Of a stretch of 64,000 bases of DNA, positions 53,512 to 63,177 are shown piece by piece; within the stretch, counting starts at the first letter, position 1; every line of letters begins with the position of its first letter. Source of the DNA: JBNLAN01 sp050302175 (GTDB taxonomy: Bacteria > Pseudomonadota > Zetaproteobacteria > Mariprofundales > Mariprofundaceae); assembly GCA_050302175.1 (NCBI GenBank), contig JBNLAN010000002.1, positions 1 to 64,000 of the forward strand, read 5' to 3'. Under the pieces are notes generated by a model. That model made no database searches, was not told the DNA's origin, and saw only the letters and a program-made list of their open reading frames with translations. The translations under genes were made by a program, and so were the position numbers.

Positions 53512-54666
53512 TTAGCGCTCTTCGAGCCAGCGCACCAACTGTTGCGAGCGCTCTGCCCAACTGTTCTGCGAAGCGATATCACGCCGGATCCGCGCCAGTG
53601 TTTCATCTTGTTTTTGCTGTAAAGCAATCTCAATCGCAGCAAGCCATTCGCCATGCCCATTGGCAGCGGTAACGCCAGCGGAAAGGCGGCGGGTAGTATC
53701 CAGACGTGAGGCAACGACCGGCTTACCCGATGTCAGATAATCGTAAAGTTTACTCGAATCGCCTTGGGCACGGCTGTTATAGGGCGCCACCAACACATCA
53801 GCATACGCCATAAAAGCAGGTAGCTGCTCGTATGGATGGATACCGAGCAAGTGGATATTGGCGTACTCGAGTAGTTTCTGCCGTACTTCTCCGCGCGCAT
53901 CGCCAAGGATAAACCATTGCCAATCAGGTCTATCGGCAGCCAACTGCATAATCAGGTCAACATCCATCCAGGGGCCAACATGACCCATCAGCCCGATACG
54001 AGGGCGAGCTACTGGCGCCAATTCTACAGGCACATCGTATTGTCTCGCACTGGCATTCAGTGCCGTGGCATTAGGAAGCATCAAAACATTTTGCCGACTG
54101 CCACGAATAGTGCAGGCCCGCTCGTAGAGCGTCTCGCACACGGTGATAACACCGTAGGCATTGGTGATGGCAATCTCCTGTAACTTCGAGATGCTGGGCG
54201 AGTCTTGATAGACCCCCCAGTCTTCAGTCCAGTCATAATACCATTTAACTTTGTTCTGTAGCCGCCGCGCCACTAACCAGTTGGCAGGATGATAGAAAAT
54301 ACCAATATAAGTGGCATCGTTATTCAGACACGCCTCGACACGCCTCGCCTGCCAAAACCGATTGAAACGCTGAACAAAATCGCTCCTCTCGCCCGGCAGT
54401 GGACAACTCCAGCGGCAAACCCGCACTCTCTCTTCAGGACTGAAATCCCGGGACGATACTGTGTTGTGTCGCCACCAGAGTGCCATTGGCTCGACATAGA
54501 GCAGCGATTCAACATTGCCGCTCTGCAACATCGCTTTGTAAAGCAACTCCTTGCGAGCCTGCCGTTTGGCATCCCACAACTCAGTCGAAAGCACCAGCAG
54601 ATTCACGTCGCCGCCCTGCATTTCCTGAGCACTAAGATCGTCCAGTATGGAAACCTTTTGATCCAT
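53512..54666 (-). CDS. GT4-like glycosyltransferase
   Basis: 384 aa if started at ATG 54666; alternatives are 54696 and 54621, none with a convincing ribosome site. The 54621 start gives the most typical beginning (MQGGDVNLLVLSTELWD) and reduces the overlap with the methyltransferase gene from 64 to 19 bp. GIFYHPANWLVARRLQ, KWYYDWTEDWGV, PRIGLMGHVGPWMDVDL and YDYLTSGKPVVASRLDT fit a GT4 relative. Start uncertain, family fairly certain. Confidence 0.78.
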   Translation of the reverse strand: MDQKVSILDDLSAQEMQGGDVNLLVLSTELWDAKRQARKELLYKAMLQSGNVESLLYVEPMALWWRHNTVSSRDFSPEERVRVCRWSCPLPGERSDFVQRFNRFWQARRVEACLNNDATYIGIFYHPANWLVARRLQNKVKWYYDWTEDWGVYQDSPSISKLQEIAITNAYGVITVCETLYERACTIRGSRQNVLMLPNATALNASARQYDVPVELAPVARPRIGLMGHVGPWMDVDLIMQLAADRPDWQWFILGDARGEVRQKLLEYANIHLLGIHPYEQLPAFMAYADVLVAPYNSRAQGDSSKLYDYLTSGKPVVASRLDTTRRLSAGVTAANGHGEWLAAIEIALQQKQDETLARIRRDIASQNSWAERSQQLVRWLEER

Positions 54667-55343
54667 GGCAACTTCGCCCAGATACGATCGGCACATGGCG
54701 ATTCAAATAGCCGCTGGAGAGGGGGTATCCGCGATAACCATTGTGGAAATAGATACCGCACGCCATCACTATGCTCGATTTCAAAACCTGCCGATGCCAA
54801 GCTTGCCACAAATTTATGCATGCGCATGAAACGGTGCTCGAACCAGGGAATGTCGACATCCGAAAACTCCCGATAATGCTCATCCGCATCACAATAGTAG
54901 GGGCGTTGTTCGCGTTTCATTTCATACCATGAGCGCAAAGTCACGCTCGGCACAGAGACGACCCAGACCCCATCAGTTTCAAGCACCCTGTAGACTTCCC
55001 GTATCACCGGCTCCATGTCGGGAATGTGCTCAAGCACCTCCATACTCACAATCGTAGAAAACTTCGAGTCATTGAAAGGGAGATTGGCTCCGTCAGCCAG
55101 AATCACGGAAAGCTCTCGTTCCCTTGCCAGCATCAACCTCTCTGAGTTGATATCCACGCCGATCCCTGTAAACCCGAGCTCATGCAATAATGCACCCTCG
55201 CCGCATCCGATATCCAGCATGCGATGCTTATCGCTATTCATCCGCCCAACCCAATATGCCATGCGTTCAAGAAGTACGCGCGGCCACGAGCCTCGACTAT
55301 AGCGATCAGGAGAGGCATGACCTAAGGGGTTCAGCTTCGCCAT
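54603..55343 (-). CDS. Class I SAM-dependent methyltransferase
   Basis: 246 aa. MLDIGCGEGALLHELG as motif I, FSTIVSMEVLEHIPDMEPVIREVYRVLETDGVWVVSVPS (landmarks SMEVLEHIPDM and VLETDGVWVV). A typical Methyltransf_11 enzyme; third methyltransferase of the cluster. The last 64 bp overlap the longest form of the next gene. Confidence 0.82.
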   Translation of the reverse strand: MAKLNPLGHASPDRYSRGSWPRVLLERMAYWVGRMNSDKHRMLDIGCGEGALLHELGFTGIGVDINSERLMLARERELSVILADGANLPFNDSKFSTIVSMEVLEHIPDMEPVIREVYRVLETDGVWVVSVPSVTLRSWYEMKREQRPYYCDADEHYREFSDVDIPWFEHRFMRMHKFVASLASAGFEIEHSDGVRYLFPQWLSRIPPLQRLFESPCADRIWAKLPWIKRFPYWTILVLRKCRAAT

Positions 55344-55603
55344 ACCGGCACGCCTGAATTATATGTATTTTGCCTCATCACCTCTGATCTCCTTACTCCA
55401 TCATACGGAATAGTAGCCACAGGCGATGGTATTGCCCATTTTATTGCCACCCTTTTCCCGACAAATACCTGCAACAACTTTACGAGAACTGCTAATCCTT
55501 TTTTATTCCAGCCAGATCCGCGAAAAATTAATTTGCTTAACAGAGCATCCATGCTTAGCTATTCAACTCTGGATGACAAATTATATGTAGGGTTGTACGT
55601 ATC

Positions 55604-56206
55604 ATGTTACCTCTTCTTCGAACAATGATTTTGGCTTTCCGCAAACTCGTTCACTTTTGTGAATCATTTATCGCTCTTCCAGCCTCTCTTGTGTTCATTA
55701 TCATTGGTTACTTTTGCATATTAATGAATCGCTATACCGAAAGCTCAATATTCGTTTCAAAAATACCATTTTATTTTGGGGAAAGAGTTCGTTGCTTCTA
55801 CTATAAAGCTACGCTTAATCACCTCGGAAAGGATGTGACATTTAAATACGGAAGCTTTTGCCACTACAGGGATATCAGCATTGGGGATCGTGTGCTAATT
55901 GGATATTACAATGTATTAGGACGCGTCAATATTGGCAACGATGTACTTTCCGGGTGCTTTGTAACCTTTACATCCGGCCTCAACCATCACTCATTTGAAG
56001 ATCCAGCCTCAACCATTGCAAGTCAATCAAGCATAGGGCCTATCACGATTCATGTCGGTAATGACATTTGGATTGGAAACAACGCTCTTATTTGCGCCGA
56101 CATTGCTGACCGGTCTGTTGTTGGAGCCGGAAGCGTCGTCGTTAAACCCATCGAAGGACACTCTGTCTACGCCGGAAATCCGGCTCGTTTATTACGAAAG
56201 ATATAG
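55604..56206 (+). CDS. Left-handed beta-helix O-acyltransferase
   Basis: 200 aa. An N-terminal hydrophobic helix (about 22-42) precedes hexapeptide repeats (ISIGDRVLIGYYNVLGRVNIGNDV region, IHVGNDIWIGNNALICADI, and AGSVVVKPIEGHSVYAGNPARLLRKI in parts), the mark of CysE/WcaF/NodL-type acetyltransferases with catalytic His in GLNHHSF. Only plus-strand gene in the minus-strand glycan run, and visibly A+T-rich, so it was probably inserted later. The 260-bp spacer before it (55344-55603) is A+T-rich and shows no convincing gene. Confidence 0.85.
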   Translation: MLPLLRTMILAFRKLVHFCESFIALPASLVFIIIGYFCILMNRYTESSIFVSKIPFYFGERVRCFYYKATLNHLGKDVTFKYGSFCHYRDISIGDRVLIGYYNVLGRVNIGNDVLSGCFVTFTSGLNHHSFEDPASTIASQSSIGPITIHVGNDIWIGNNALICADIADRSVVGAGSVVVKPIEGHSVYAGNPARLLRKI

Positions 56207-56223
56207 CCAAGCCCATCCGTCAC

Positions 56224-57663
56224 TTACAAGGTAATCCGTGCCCATAGATTCCTCAACAGTGCTCGTTCAAAAATCGCCACCATTGCCAGCCATGCCACAA
56301 CAAACAGCCCTCCAGCGGCCCATGCCCAGTGTTCAAGAGATTGCTTGGTGGCCAACATAAACAGATATGCGCTCAGACCCGCAACTATTCCCGGCAATAA
56401 AGCGACTCCCGTTTCCACAAACACCGGCATAAGAGTTTGCCCAAGCTCGCTGCGCACCAACCATAAATGCAGCACAAGGCTAATACCGTATATAACAACC
56501 AGCACCCAGGCGGCACCCACGATACCCCAAACCTTGATGGCCGGATAAAGCATAACTGCAAACACGGCGAACTCGACCCATTTCATTTTATGCAACGCAC
56601 GGGTACGCCCCCTCGCCAACAGCACCGGACCGAATACGCTCGCCACACCACGAAGCCAACCCATCAACAGCAGCACCGCAAAGGCAGGGATAGCTGGAAG
56701 CCACTGCACTCCTACTGCCAACTGCACCACGGCCTCTGGCAACAGCCCTGCACCGAGCACCACTGGCGTCAGCACAGCTACAGTCAGATGCGCATGCTGG
56801 TGCATGATCCTGAACATGCGTTCCGTCTCTTCCTGTATCCCGGAATAGGCCGGAAACATCACCTGATTAGCCAATTGCGACAACTGGTTCGTCAGGTAAC
56901 CGGCCAGTGTGAAGGCGATTGTATAATAGCCGAGCATTTCGGCACCCAGCATGCGTCCGATGGCAAGATTATCCAGGTTGGTCATGGCAAAAATCAAAAC
57001 ACCCGCGCCAAGCAGATGACCGCCGAATCCCCACAGCTCTCTGGCTGCACCCATCGAAAATTGTAGTTTTGGCCGGAATGCATGTACGGCAAAAGAGAGG
57101 CCGATACCCATTATATGAGCGGCGATTAGTCCGGCTACCAATGCCATTGCCTCCCAACCGAACCACCAGGCCAGCGACACTGCGGCTACGGTTTGCGCCA
57201 GTTCGCGTCCGATATCAATAACAAGGACGCGCCGGAACAGCAACTCGCGTTTTAATAAAGGAATGGAGAGGCTTTCGAACCCCTGCAACAACGGCACGAA
57301 AACGGCCAGATGCAGAATGCCGATAAGATCGGGACGGGAGAAAAAGGCTGCCACCCATGGAGCCGACAGCCATACCAAACCGGCAAGCAACGCTCCCCGC
57401 ACCCATAACAGATGCCATGCTGTGGAGAGATAGCTATCATCAAGTATTTTCTTTTGAACGATGGCCGCTGCGAAACCGAAGTCCGAAAATATTGCAACAC
57501 CACCCAAGAGCAACATCGCCAACGCGAACAGGCCGAAATCGTCGGGGGCGATCAAACGCGCCAGTATGGCCAGACGCGCCAAACCAAGAAGCCGGGCGAC
57601 AACAAAGCCGATTCCTGACCACAACCCGGCGTGCAGTACGCGACGTGACAGGCTAGCGGTCAT
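56224..57663 (-). CDS. Wzx-type lipopolysaccharide/polysaccharide flippase
   Basis: 479 aa, about 12-14 transmembrane helices of the MOP/PST superfamily. WSGIGFVVARLLGLARLAILARLIAP (landmark ARLLGLARLAILAR), DFGFAAAIVQKK, and NLDNLAIGRMLGAEMLGYYTIAF are characteristic of the Polysacc_synt_3/WzxC branch. It exports the lipid-linked repeat unit to the periplasm. No Wzy polymerase or chain-length regulator is seen in this window. It ends the glycan run next to recR. Confidence 0.9.
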   Translation of the reverse strand: MTASLSRRVLHAGLWSGIGFVVARLLGLARLAILARLIAPDDFGLFALAMLLLGGVAIFSDFGFAAAIVQKKILDDSYLSTAWHLLWVRGALLAGLVWLSAPWVAAFFSRPDLIGILHLAVFVPLLQGFESLSIPLLKRELLFRRVLVIDIGRELAQTVAAVSLAWWFGWEAMALVAGLIAAHIMGIGLSFAVHAFRPKLQFSMGAARELWGFGGHLLGAGVLIFAMTNLDNLAIGRMLGAEMLGYYTIAFTLAGYLTNQLSQLANQVMFPAYSGIQEETERMFRIMHQHAHLTVAVLTPVVLGAGLLPEAVVQLAVGVQWLPAIPAFAVLLLMGWLRGVASVFGPVLLARGRTRALHKMKWVEFAVFAVMLYPAIKVWGIVGAAWVLVVIYGISLVLHLWLVRSELGQTLMPVFVETGVALLPGIVAGLSAYLFMLATKQSLEHWAWAAGGLFVVAWLAMVAIFERALLRNLWARITL

Positions 57664-57681
57664 ATACCTCCCGCAGGAACC

Positions 57682-58302
57682 TTAGCCGACCTGTTCCCAG
57701 ATCACTCGCTGGGTCAGCGCGCGCGACAACGTGTGCTCATCAAGATACTCGAGCTCGCCGCCTTCGGGAACACCGCGTGAGATGCGCGAAATCCGAATCG
57801 GCTTACTCTGATAGCGGCGTGAGATGAAATGAGCCGTCGCCTCACCATCCACGGTGGCGCTGGTAGCCAGCACCAGCTCCTTGATATCACCTTCCGCCAC
57901 ACGCTTGTCCAACGAAGAGAAACGTAACTGCTCGGGGCCGACCCCATCGATGGGATTCAGCCGGCCGTGCAACACATGATAACGGCCGGAGAAACTGCCG
58001 CTGCGCTCAAACATCAACACATCCACCGGCTGCTCGACCACGCAGACGACACTTCCATCCCGGCGCATATTATCGCAGATCATGCAGTGCCCTTTCTCAG
58101 CAAAACAGCCGCAACGCTCGCAGAACCCCATATCACGATGCAAACCTGCCAGCGCCACGGAAAGCTGCTGCACATCCTCTTCGGACTTGTGCAACAGGCT
58201 CAATCCAAGCCGCATTGCCGTCTTCGGACCGATGCCCGGCAACCCCGAAAGCTGCTCAACCACACGCGCCAGTGGCGCCGGTGTTCCGGGAATGACCGCC
58301 AT
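57682..58302 (-). CDS. recR: Recombination mediator protein RecR
   Basis: 206 aa. Helix-hairpin-helix GLPGIGPKTAMRL at the N-terminus, Cys4 zinc finger in CERCGCFAEKGHCMIC, and a Toprim domain with VVEQPVDVLMFE. Helps RecA load in the RecFOR pathway. Start overlaps the ybaB stop by one base. Standard dnaX-ybaB-recR order. Confidence 0.96.
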   Translation of the reverse strand: MAVIPGTPAPLARVVEQLSGLPGIGPKTAMRLGLSLLHKSEEDVQQLSVALAGLHRDMGFCERCGCFAEKGHCMICDNMRRDGSVVCVVEQPVDVLMFERSGSFSGRYHVLHGRLNPIDGVGPEQLRFSSLDKRVAEGDIKELVLATSATVDGEATAHFISRRYQSKPIRISRISRGVPEGGELEYLDEHTLSRALTQRVIWEQVG

Positions 58303-58622
58303 CAGAGTGAAAAACCCGGGGGTAACGGAATCCCCGCCATCATCTGCTGTTGCTGCTCTTTGGCTTTTTCGTTGACCGCCTGTACCGCGGCGTTCACTGC
58401 CGCCACCAGCAAATCTTCGATCAACTCCTTGTCCTGCTCAGCCCATAATGAATCGTCGATCTGCACCTTGCGCACGATGTGGTCGCCTGTGATTGTCACC
58501 TTAACCATGCCGCCACCAGCCTCGCCATGCACTTCGACCGAGGCCATCTCTTCCTGCATCTTCTGCATCTTTTCCTGCATCTTTTTAGCTTGCTGCATCA
58601 TCTTTGCAATGTTCATCGTCAC
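58302..58622 (-). CDS. ybaB: YbaB/EbfC nucleoid-associated protein
   Basis: 106 aa. IAKMMQQAKKMQEKMQKMQEEMASVEV (landmark MQQAKKMQEKMQ) and the C-terminal KEQQQQMMAGIPLPPGF are diagnostic. Small dimeric DNA-binding protein, transcribed between dnaX and recR. Confidence 0.95.
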   Translation of the reverse strand: MTMNIAKMMQQAKKMQEKMQKMQEEMASVEVHGEAGGGMVKVTITGDHIVRKVQIDDSLWAEQDKELIEDLLVAAVNAAVQAVNEKAKEQQQQMMAGIPLPPGFSL

Positions 58623-58644
58623 CCCACCATCCTGTTATCAGTAT

Positions 58645-60426
58645 TCAGTCTGTGCCGTTGGCCTGCTTCGCACCATGCGGCGACACATGCACCAGTTTCG
58701 CTCCCAGCTCTCGCACGACCGCCTGCACATGCGGATCACTCTCCGCCTCCTCCCAGAGACGCTTCTGCTCGGCACTGGCCATGCGCTCTCTTGCCTCTGT
58801 CAGGCTCTCACCCTCGTTCTCCTGGCGCTGCTCCCAGTGCACCTCACGCCCCAGCCACTCGGCAAACGCCAGTCGCTCGGGAACAGCAAGCGCCCGCTCC
58901 TGATGCGCATCAAGTGCCAGTTTCACCTTATCGCCATAGGAGAGGCACACCACATGCCCGAGCATTGCGGCTATTCCGGGGCGGATTTCCGAATAGGCGG
59001 TCACCGCGCTTTCCCAATCGGGATACTTTGAAACCGTAGTAGCCGGGGGATGCAGCGGTAAATCGACTCCTTCTTCCGGCTGCACATCCGCCTCGTCTAT
59101 GTCGTCATCGGACGCATATGGATCATCCTCTGCTTCAGAGTAGGAGGATGCGCCGAACGGCTGTTCGTCGAGCAACTCTTCATCGTCATCGCTCGGGGAA
59201 GCTTGCACATCCGCCGTAACAGTTTTAGCCACAGTACTCGGCGATGTAGCAGCTGACTTGTTGGCGGCCGGAGCCGAAGCAGTTGTCGGTTTCTCGGCAC
59301 GGCCGGGCGGTTTCCCTGCGCTGGTCTCCGAGGGCCCTTGCAAGGCATTGAGATGACTCAGGCGGATCAGCAGCATCTCGGCGCCGCGCCGCTCGTCCAT
59401 AAGCCCCAGATCGCGCAGGCCGGCAATCAGCACCTGGTAGCGCAGATCCAGCCCCTGCACGTCCCAGCGCGAAGCCCAGTATTCAAGCCATTCCCTCTTC
59501 TCATTGCTGTGCTCGTATTCGATCAGCCCCGCATCCACCTTCAGGCACATCAGTTCGTGCCAGAGCTCGGAGAGCGAAGAGAGCACACTGCGCGGCGCGT
59601 GCCCGCCATTGGCAGCCTCGCGCAGCGCCTTCACCGCTGCCGCGGCATCGCCCGAGAATATATGGTCAGAGATCTCCTGAATCAGGCCCGGACCGACCAT
59701 GCCGAGAGAGTGGTAGACATCGCCCACCGCAATCGACTTGCCGGAGAAGGCCAGCACCCGCTCACACAGCGACAGTGCATCGCGCACCGAACCGTCAGCG
59801 CTGCGCGCGATCTCCTGCACCGCATCCTCTTCGAACCCGATCTCTTCCTGCTTCAGCACCGACTGCAGGTAGGCGGCAATCTCGTCCATGCCCAGCCGGC
59901 GCAGATCGAAGCGCTGGCAGCGTGAACGCACGGTCACCGGCAGCTTCTCGGCTTCGGTGGTGGCGAGAATGAACATCACCCGCGCAGGCGGCTCCTCCAG
60001 CGTCTTCAACAATGCATTGAAGGCACTCTTCGAGAGCATGTGCGCCTCGTCGATGATATAGACCTTATATTTCAGATTACTCGGAGGGTAACGTACGCCG
60101 TCGAGAATCTCGCGGATATCGTCCACGCCGGTATGGCTCGCCGCATCCATCTCCTGCACATCGAGATTGGAGCCACTGGTGATACCTGTGCAGGCGGCAC
60201 ACTCACCACATGGCTCGCCATCGACAGGGCTCTTGCAGTTGATCGCCATGGCAAGCAGGCGAGCGATGGTGGTCTTGCCCACACCGCGAATACCGGTCAA
60301 CAGATAGGCATGCGCCAGGCTCTCGCCTTTTAGTGCATTCTTGAGCGTGCGCACCACCACATCCTGCCCGACCAGATCGGCAAACTTCTTCGGGCGCCAG
60401 CGCCGGGCGAGAACCAGATACGACAT
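58645..60426 (-). CDS. dnaX: DNA polymerase III subunit gamma/tau
   Basis: 593 aa. Clamp-loader ATPase: Walker A GIRGVGKTTIAR, zinc-binding CxxxxxxxxCxxCxxC in the CKSPVDGEPCGECAAC region, DEAHML and an arginine-finger SRCQRF. The linker (about 370-460) is Ala/Ser/acidic-rich and leads to a C-terminal tau-type domain. No obvious slippery A-run for frameshift-made gamma is seen. First gene of the block on the minus strand. Confidence 0.95.
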   Translation of the reverse strand: MSYLVLARRWRPKKFADLVGQDVVVRTLKNALKGESLAHAYLLTGIRGVGKTTIARLLAMAINCKSPVDGEPCGECAACTGITSGSNLDVQEMDAASHTGVDDIREILDGVRYPPSNLKYKVYIIDEAHMLSKSAFNALLKTLEEPPARVMFILATTEAEKLPVTVRSRCQRFDLRRLGMDEIAAYLQSVLKQEEIGFEEDAVQEIARSADGSVRDALSLCERVLAFSGKSIAVGDVYHSLGMVGPGLIQEISDHIFSGDAAAAVKALREAANGGHAPRSVLSSLSELWHELMCLKVDAGLIEYEHSNEKREWLEYWASRWDVQGLDLRYQVLIAGLRDLGLMDERRGAEMLLIRLSHLNALQGPSETSAGKPPGRAEKPTTASAPAANKSAATSPSTVAKTVTADVQASPSDDDEELLDEQPFGASSYSEAEDDPYASDDDIDEADVQPEEGVDLPLHPPATTVSKYPDWESAVTAYSEIRPGIAAMLGHVVCLSYGDKVKLALDAHQERALAVPERLAFAEWLGREVHWEQRQENEGESLTEARERMASAEQKRLWEEAESDPHVQAVVRELGAKLVHVSPHGAKQANGTD

Positions 60427-60517
60427 GGATGCTTACTCTACGGGGAGCGCATCAAACCGCAACGGCCTTGGACGAATCAAACAAACCGCTGATAGACAAA
60501 CCGGAAAAGTTGATCCC

Positions 60518-60548
60518 GAAAAACAAAGGGCCTCAACCGAGACCCCTT
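60518..60548 (-). terminator. Terminator of the outer-membrane protein gene
   Basis: In minus-strand sense, AAGGGGTCTC pairs with GAGGCCCTT (small bulge, loop GGTT) followed by TGTTTTT. It lies 35 bp after the stop codon. Confidence 0.65.
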
Positions 60549-60583
60549 GCATATCTGACTAACAGATCAAGATTAAACGCAGT

Positions 60584-61165
60584 TTAGAATGCGTAACGAC
60601 CAGTAACGCTGAAGCCCGAAACATCACCACTGTAGTTGGTGAATTCTGCACCAGCCGAGATCTGCTTAGTGATTTGGTACTCTGCGCCAATACCAACAGT
60701 CGAGGAGGTAGTGGTCACAGATTGAGACGGCAATGATGCAGCCGGAACAAGAGTGTTGGTAAATTTATAGGTTGAATCGATATACGACACACCGGCAACC
60801 GCATGTACCTTCAGCTGATCCATCAGTGGGTAGTCAATTCTAGCCAGCGCAGAAAGGAAATAATTGAGTTTTCGCTCGTACGTAAGAAACCCCACACTAC
60901 TGGTCGCAGAGCCGATTCCGGTTCCCACGCGCACTTCTGCTGACAGCATTTCGCCGATATCCCCAGGGATGAGGTCGTCCAGCTTTCTGCCAACCGTCGC
61001 ATTCACTGCGGTAACACTCCCCGTACTAAAAAGATCAAGCGAGCTCACAGCGCCACCTGCATAGAATCTGTCCAGATTCGCAGCCTGAACTGTGGGCGTC
61101 ATCATCACCAGACAAGAGCAAACCACTAAAACTCGTGCTGCATTATTAATAATTTTATTGAACAT
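60584..61165 (-). CDS. Outer-membrane beta-barrel protein
   Basis: 193 aa from ATG 61165 (GGAG five bases upstream). Signal peptide of about 28 residues (cleavage near VQA-A). The rest alternates hydrophobic and polar residues, as in an eight-stranded barrel of the OmpA/OmpX/PagP-size class, and ends in GRYAF with the C-terminal Phe required by the BAM machinery. No specific family; a porin-like or adhesion role is open. Monocistronic with its own terminator. Confidence 0.8.
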   Translation of the reverse strand: MFNKIINNAARVLVVCSCLVMMTPTVQAANLDRFYAGGAVSSLDLFSTGSVTAVNATVGRKLDDLIPGDIGEMLSAEVRVGTGIGSATSSVGFLTYERKLNYFLSALARIDYPLMDQLKVHAVAGVSYIDSTYKFTNTLVPAASLPSQSVTTTSSTVGIGAEYQITKQISAGAEFTNYSGDVSGFSVTGRYAF

Positions 61166-61388
61166 TATCTCTCCAACTCCCTTTGTTTTATATTTAACCA
61201 TCTAGCCAAAAAGCAATACCCCCACTGCACCAGAAACCAATCAACTTCTATCAACGATGTAAGGCCCCAGAATAGGTAAGTTTGGGTATTCATCTCGAGC
61301 TACATGGCGCGACAACCTATAAAATACCAAACATAATGAGTTGATATGCATCACACTTCTACAAATCGACTTCCCTGAGGAGAATTGA

Positions 61389-62150
61389 TTATGGATGCAT
61401 CCGGCGCACGGCTAGGCGCGACGCCAACAGGAAGCCTGTCACGGCATAGCCAAGCAACACTACGATATGCACAAGCGAATTGTGCAAAGGCAGTTCGGTC
61501 ATCAATGGACGGATCAGATCGACGGCATGCGTAAGCGGTAAAGCCTGAGCAATCATCTGCACGGCCTCAGGCAGCGTATTAATCGGATAGAACACTCCGC
61601 AAAACAGAAACATCGGCGTAACGAACAGCGTGAAGTAGAAAAGGAAAAAGTCGTAACTCGGCGAAATCACACAGACGACCAATGCGATACCGGCAAAGCT
61701 CAAGCCAGTGAGAAACACAGCAGGCAAGGCGAGCCACGACGTATCCCAGCTTTGAATACCCCCAAGCAATCCTGCCACAATAAAAATCGCCGTGCCGGAG
61801 ATCAGGCTTTTGGTCGCCGCCCAGATAATCTCCCCGCCCACGATGTCAGAAAGATTTAGAGGAGTTGTCAGCATCCCCTCCCAGGTGCGTTGCTGGTTCA
61901 TGCGGGTAAACGCGGAATAGAGCCCCTCGAAGGTGGCCGTATTCATGGCGCTGGAGCAGAGGATGCCGCTTGCCAGAAACGCCATGTAGGGGATTCCGCT
62001 CATCTCCCCGATGAACAACCCCAGACCATAGCCGAGCCCCAACAGATAAAGAAACGGATCCCCGAAATTGCCAACCATGGAAGCTAAGGCAAGTTTCCGC
62101 CACACCAGAAAGTTGCGCCACCACACGGAAAATATCGCCCTTGCCTGCAT
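61389..62150 (-). CDS. ABC-2 type exporter permease (NodJ-like)
   Basis: 253 aa, six hydrophobic segments of the ABC-2 membrane family. WRKLALASMVGNFGDPFLYLLGLGYGLG (landmark FGDPFLYLLGLGYG) and MLTTPLNLSDIVGGEI are typical of NodJ-type permeases. Its start overlaps the stop of the ATPase gene by one base. It exports a lipid or oligosaccharide of unknown identity. Confidence 0.88.
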   Translation of the reverse strand: MQARAIFSVWWRNFLVWRKLALASMVGNFGDPFLYLLGLGYGLGLFIGEMSGIPYMAFLASGILCSSAMNTATFEGLYSAFTRMNQQRTWEGMLTTPLNLSDIVGGEIIWAATKSLISGTAIFIVAGLLGGIQSWDTSWLALPAVFLTGLSFAGIALVVCVISPSYDFFLFYFTLFVTPMFLFCGVFYPINTLPEAVQMIAQALPLTHAVDLIRPLMTELPLHNSLVHIVVLLGYAVTGFLLASRLAVRRMHP

Positions 62151-63058
62151 CAGTCGCGCATCTCCCGTCCAGTGAGTTTCAGGAATACATCCTCAAGGTT
62201 GGCAGGGCGATGGATAAAACGCATGTCGTGATGCTGAGCGCATTCGCGAAGAATGGGGGCCGCATCGTGAGTATAAAAATACCACATATCGCCAACCCGC
62301 TCCGGCTTCTGTTCAATCCGTTCTGCCAGCGCCTCGATATCTGCTTCCGGCACATCGGCCAGCGCCAGCACCTCGGGCTCCACATATCGCTTAATCAACT
62401 CGCGCGGACTGCCCTCTGCCAACACCTTGCCGTGATCAATCACCACAATATCGTCGCAAAGCTGCTCGGCCTCGTCCATATAATGCGTAGTAAGCAGCAA
62501 TGTCTTTCCCCGTTTGCGAAGCTGGCGCAAGCGCTCCCAGATCATGTGGCGCGCCTGCGGATCAAGCCCGGTGGTCGGCTCGTCCAATACGACCAGATCG
62601 GGATCGTTGATCAGCGCCCGCGCAATCATCAGGCGGCGGCGCATACCGCCGGAAAGACCGGATACCTTATCGTTTGCACGCGAAGCAAGACCTGCAAACT
62701 CCAGCAGCTCATCGGCTCGCACCAAAGCAGTTTCCCGGCTGATACCGAAATAATTTGCATAAACGAGTAAATTTTCCCGCACGGAGAAATCGGGATCCAG
62801 ATTATCGCCCTGCGGCACCACGCCGACGCGGCGGCGCAGGGAAGGATCGCCAACCGGCTCTCCGAAAATGGTGTAGTTGCCGCCGGAGAGCGGTGACATG
62901 CCGATCAGCATGCGCATCAGCGTGGTCTTGCCCGCACCGTTTGGCCCAAGCAATCCGAAACAGATACCGGATGGAATGGAAAAGCTGACGCCGCAAACGA
63001 CCTCGCGCTCACCAAAGCGTTTACGCACATCAACAGCTTCTACGATGGAAACAGGCAT
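62150..63058 (-). CDS. ABC exporter ATPase (NodI-like)
   Basis: 302 aa from ATG 63058, where NodI-type homology begins; an ATG at 63106 is possible, neither having a strong ribosome site. Walker A GLLGPNGAGKTTLMR, Q-loop VVPQGDNLDPDFSVREN, signature LSGGMRRRLMIARAL, Walker B LVVLDEPTTGLDPQ and H-loop TTHYMDEAEQL are complete. A C-terminal domain of about 80 residues follows. Forms an exporter with the permease gene next to it. Confidence 0.92.
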   Translation of the reverse strand: MPVSIVEAVDVRKRFGEREVVCGVSFSIPSGICFGLLGPNGAGKTTLMRMLIGMSPLSGGNYTIFGEPVGDPSLRRRVGVVPQGDNLDPDFSVRENLLVYANYFGISRETALVRADELLEFAGLASRANDKVSGLSGGMRRRLMIARALINDPDLVVLDEPTTGLDPQARHMIWERLRQLRKRGKTLLLTTHYMDEAEQLCDDIVVIDHGKVLAEGSPRELIKRYVEPEVLALADVPEADIEALAERIEQKPERVGDMWYFYTHDAAPILRECAQHHDMRFIHRPANLEDVFLKLTGREMRD

Positions 63059-63177
63059 GCGTGACTGTAACAGGGAACCGGGAAGGCGGACAAGCGGATC
63101 CGGCATGCGAACCCCGGAGAAAGCCGGTGCAAACGGTTTGCCTTATCACCACTCTCACCGTACTATGCGCGCCCTCC

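Noticed and set aside
55331..55552. 73-codon minus-strand ORF before the methyltransferase gene
   Set aside because: No ribosome site, no family resemblance and a low-complexity A+T-rich setting; it might be a gene remnant, but I cannot support it.
61394..61537. 47-codon plus-strand ORF with an AGGAG site
   Set aside because: It lies antisense to the 3' end of the ABC permease gene and its composition is that of a shadow frame.
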